A stretch of 5,441 bases of DNA from Candidatus Latescibacteria bacterium 4484_107 (lineage in GTDB: Bacteria; Latescibacterota; 4484-107): NCBI GenBank assembly GCA_002059205.1, contig MVCQ01000149.1, positions 1 to 5,441 of the forward strand, read 5' to 3'. The translations under genes were made by a program, and so were the position numbers. Under the pieces are notes generated by a model, which did not search any database, was not told where the DNA came from, and saw only the letters and a list, made by a program, of their open reading frames with translations. The stretch's first letter is position 1, and every line of letters begins with the position of its first letter. Below, one piece after another: positions 5,441 to 5,441 of this stretch.

Positions 5441-5441
5441 T

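Noticed and set aside
5380..5441. Possible start of another gene (ATG at 5380 with AAAGGAG at 5357-5363)
   Set aside because: The spacing of 16 nt is too long, the reading frame runs through the inverted-repeat arm and the following palindrome, and the encoded residues match nothing I know.
1..5441. CRISPR array, toxin-antitoxin pair, phage or defence genes
   Set aside because: No regularly spaced direct repeats and no open frame with matching motifs were seen on either strand.

Overview
The window is bacterial chromosome of moderately high GC. It carries sigma70-type promoters with 16-17 bp spacers, Shine-Dalgarno sites, a tRNA with an encoded CCA end, and ordinary housekeeping genes. The phylum cannot be fixed from the sequence. 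The mix of an archaeal-type LeuC/HacA, an adenosine-specific-kinase family protein (PF04008) and dispersed palindromic repeats would suit an anaerobe or a poorly cultured bacterial lineage, but that is inference.

Layout. (1) 16-1344, minus: the large subunit of 3-isopropylmalate dehydratase (leuC type). It is complete from start to natural stop but is broken by two perfect short tandem duplications of 29 and 37 bp. (2) 1345-1988: a 644-base divergent intergenic region. It holds a leuC promoter with a palindromic operator-like site, a REP/MITE-like imperfect hairpin, a tex promoter and a nested palindrome. (3) 1989-4175, plus: a full-length Tex protein. (4) 4176-4413: a second copy of the nested palindrome and a bidirectional terminator shared with the convergent tRNA gene. 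(5) 4414-4500, minus: tRNA-Leu(CAA) with its own strong promoter. (6) 4501-4771: divergent promoter region, including a heptamer G-rich tandem repeat in the next gene's leader. (7) 4772-5254, plus: adenosine-specific kinase family protein. (8) 5252-5441: a 145-bp stretch bounded by 16-bp perfect inverted repeats whose left end supplies the gene's stop codon, followed by a third nested palindrome at the window edge.

The genes are separate transcription units with no evident shared pathway: leucine-type biosynthesis, RNA/transcription accessory function, translation, and nucleoside-related metabolism. I found no defence, mobile-gene or biosynthetic system. The unusual content lies in the intergenic DNA (three related nested palindromes, a REP-like hairpin, an inverted-repeat-bounded element, a G-quadruplex-capable repeat) and in the duplicated segments that break leuC.
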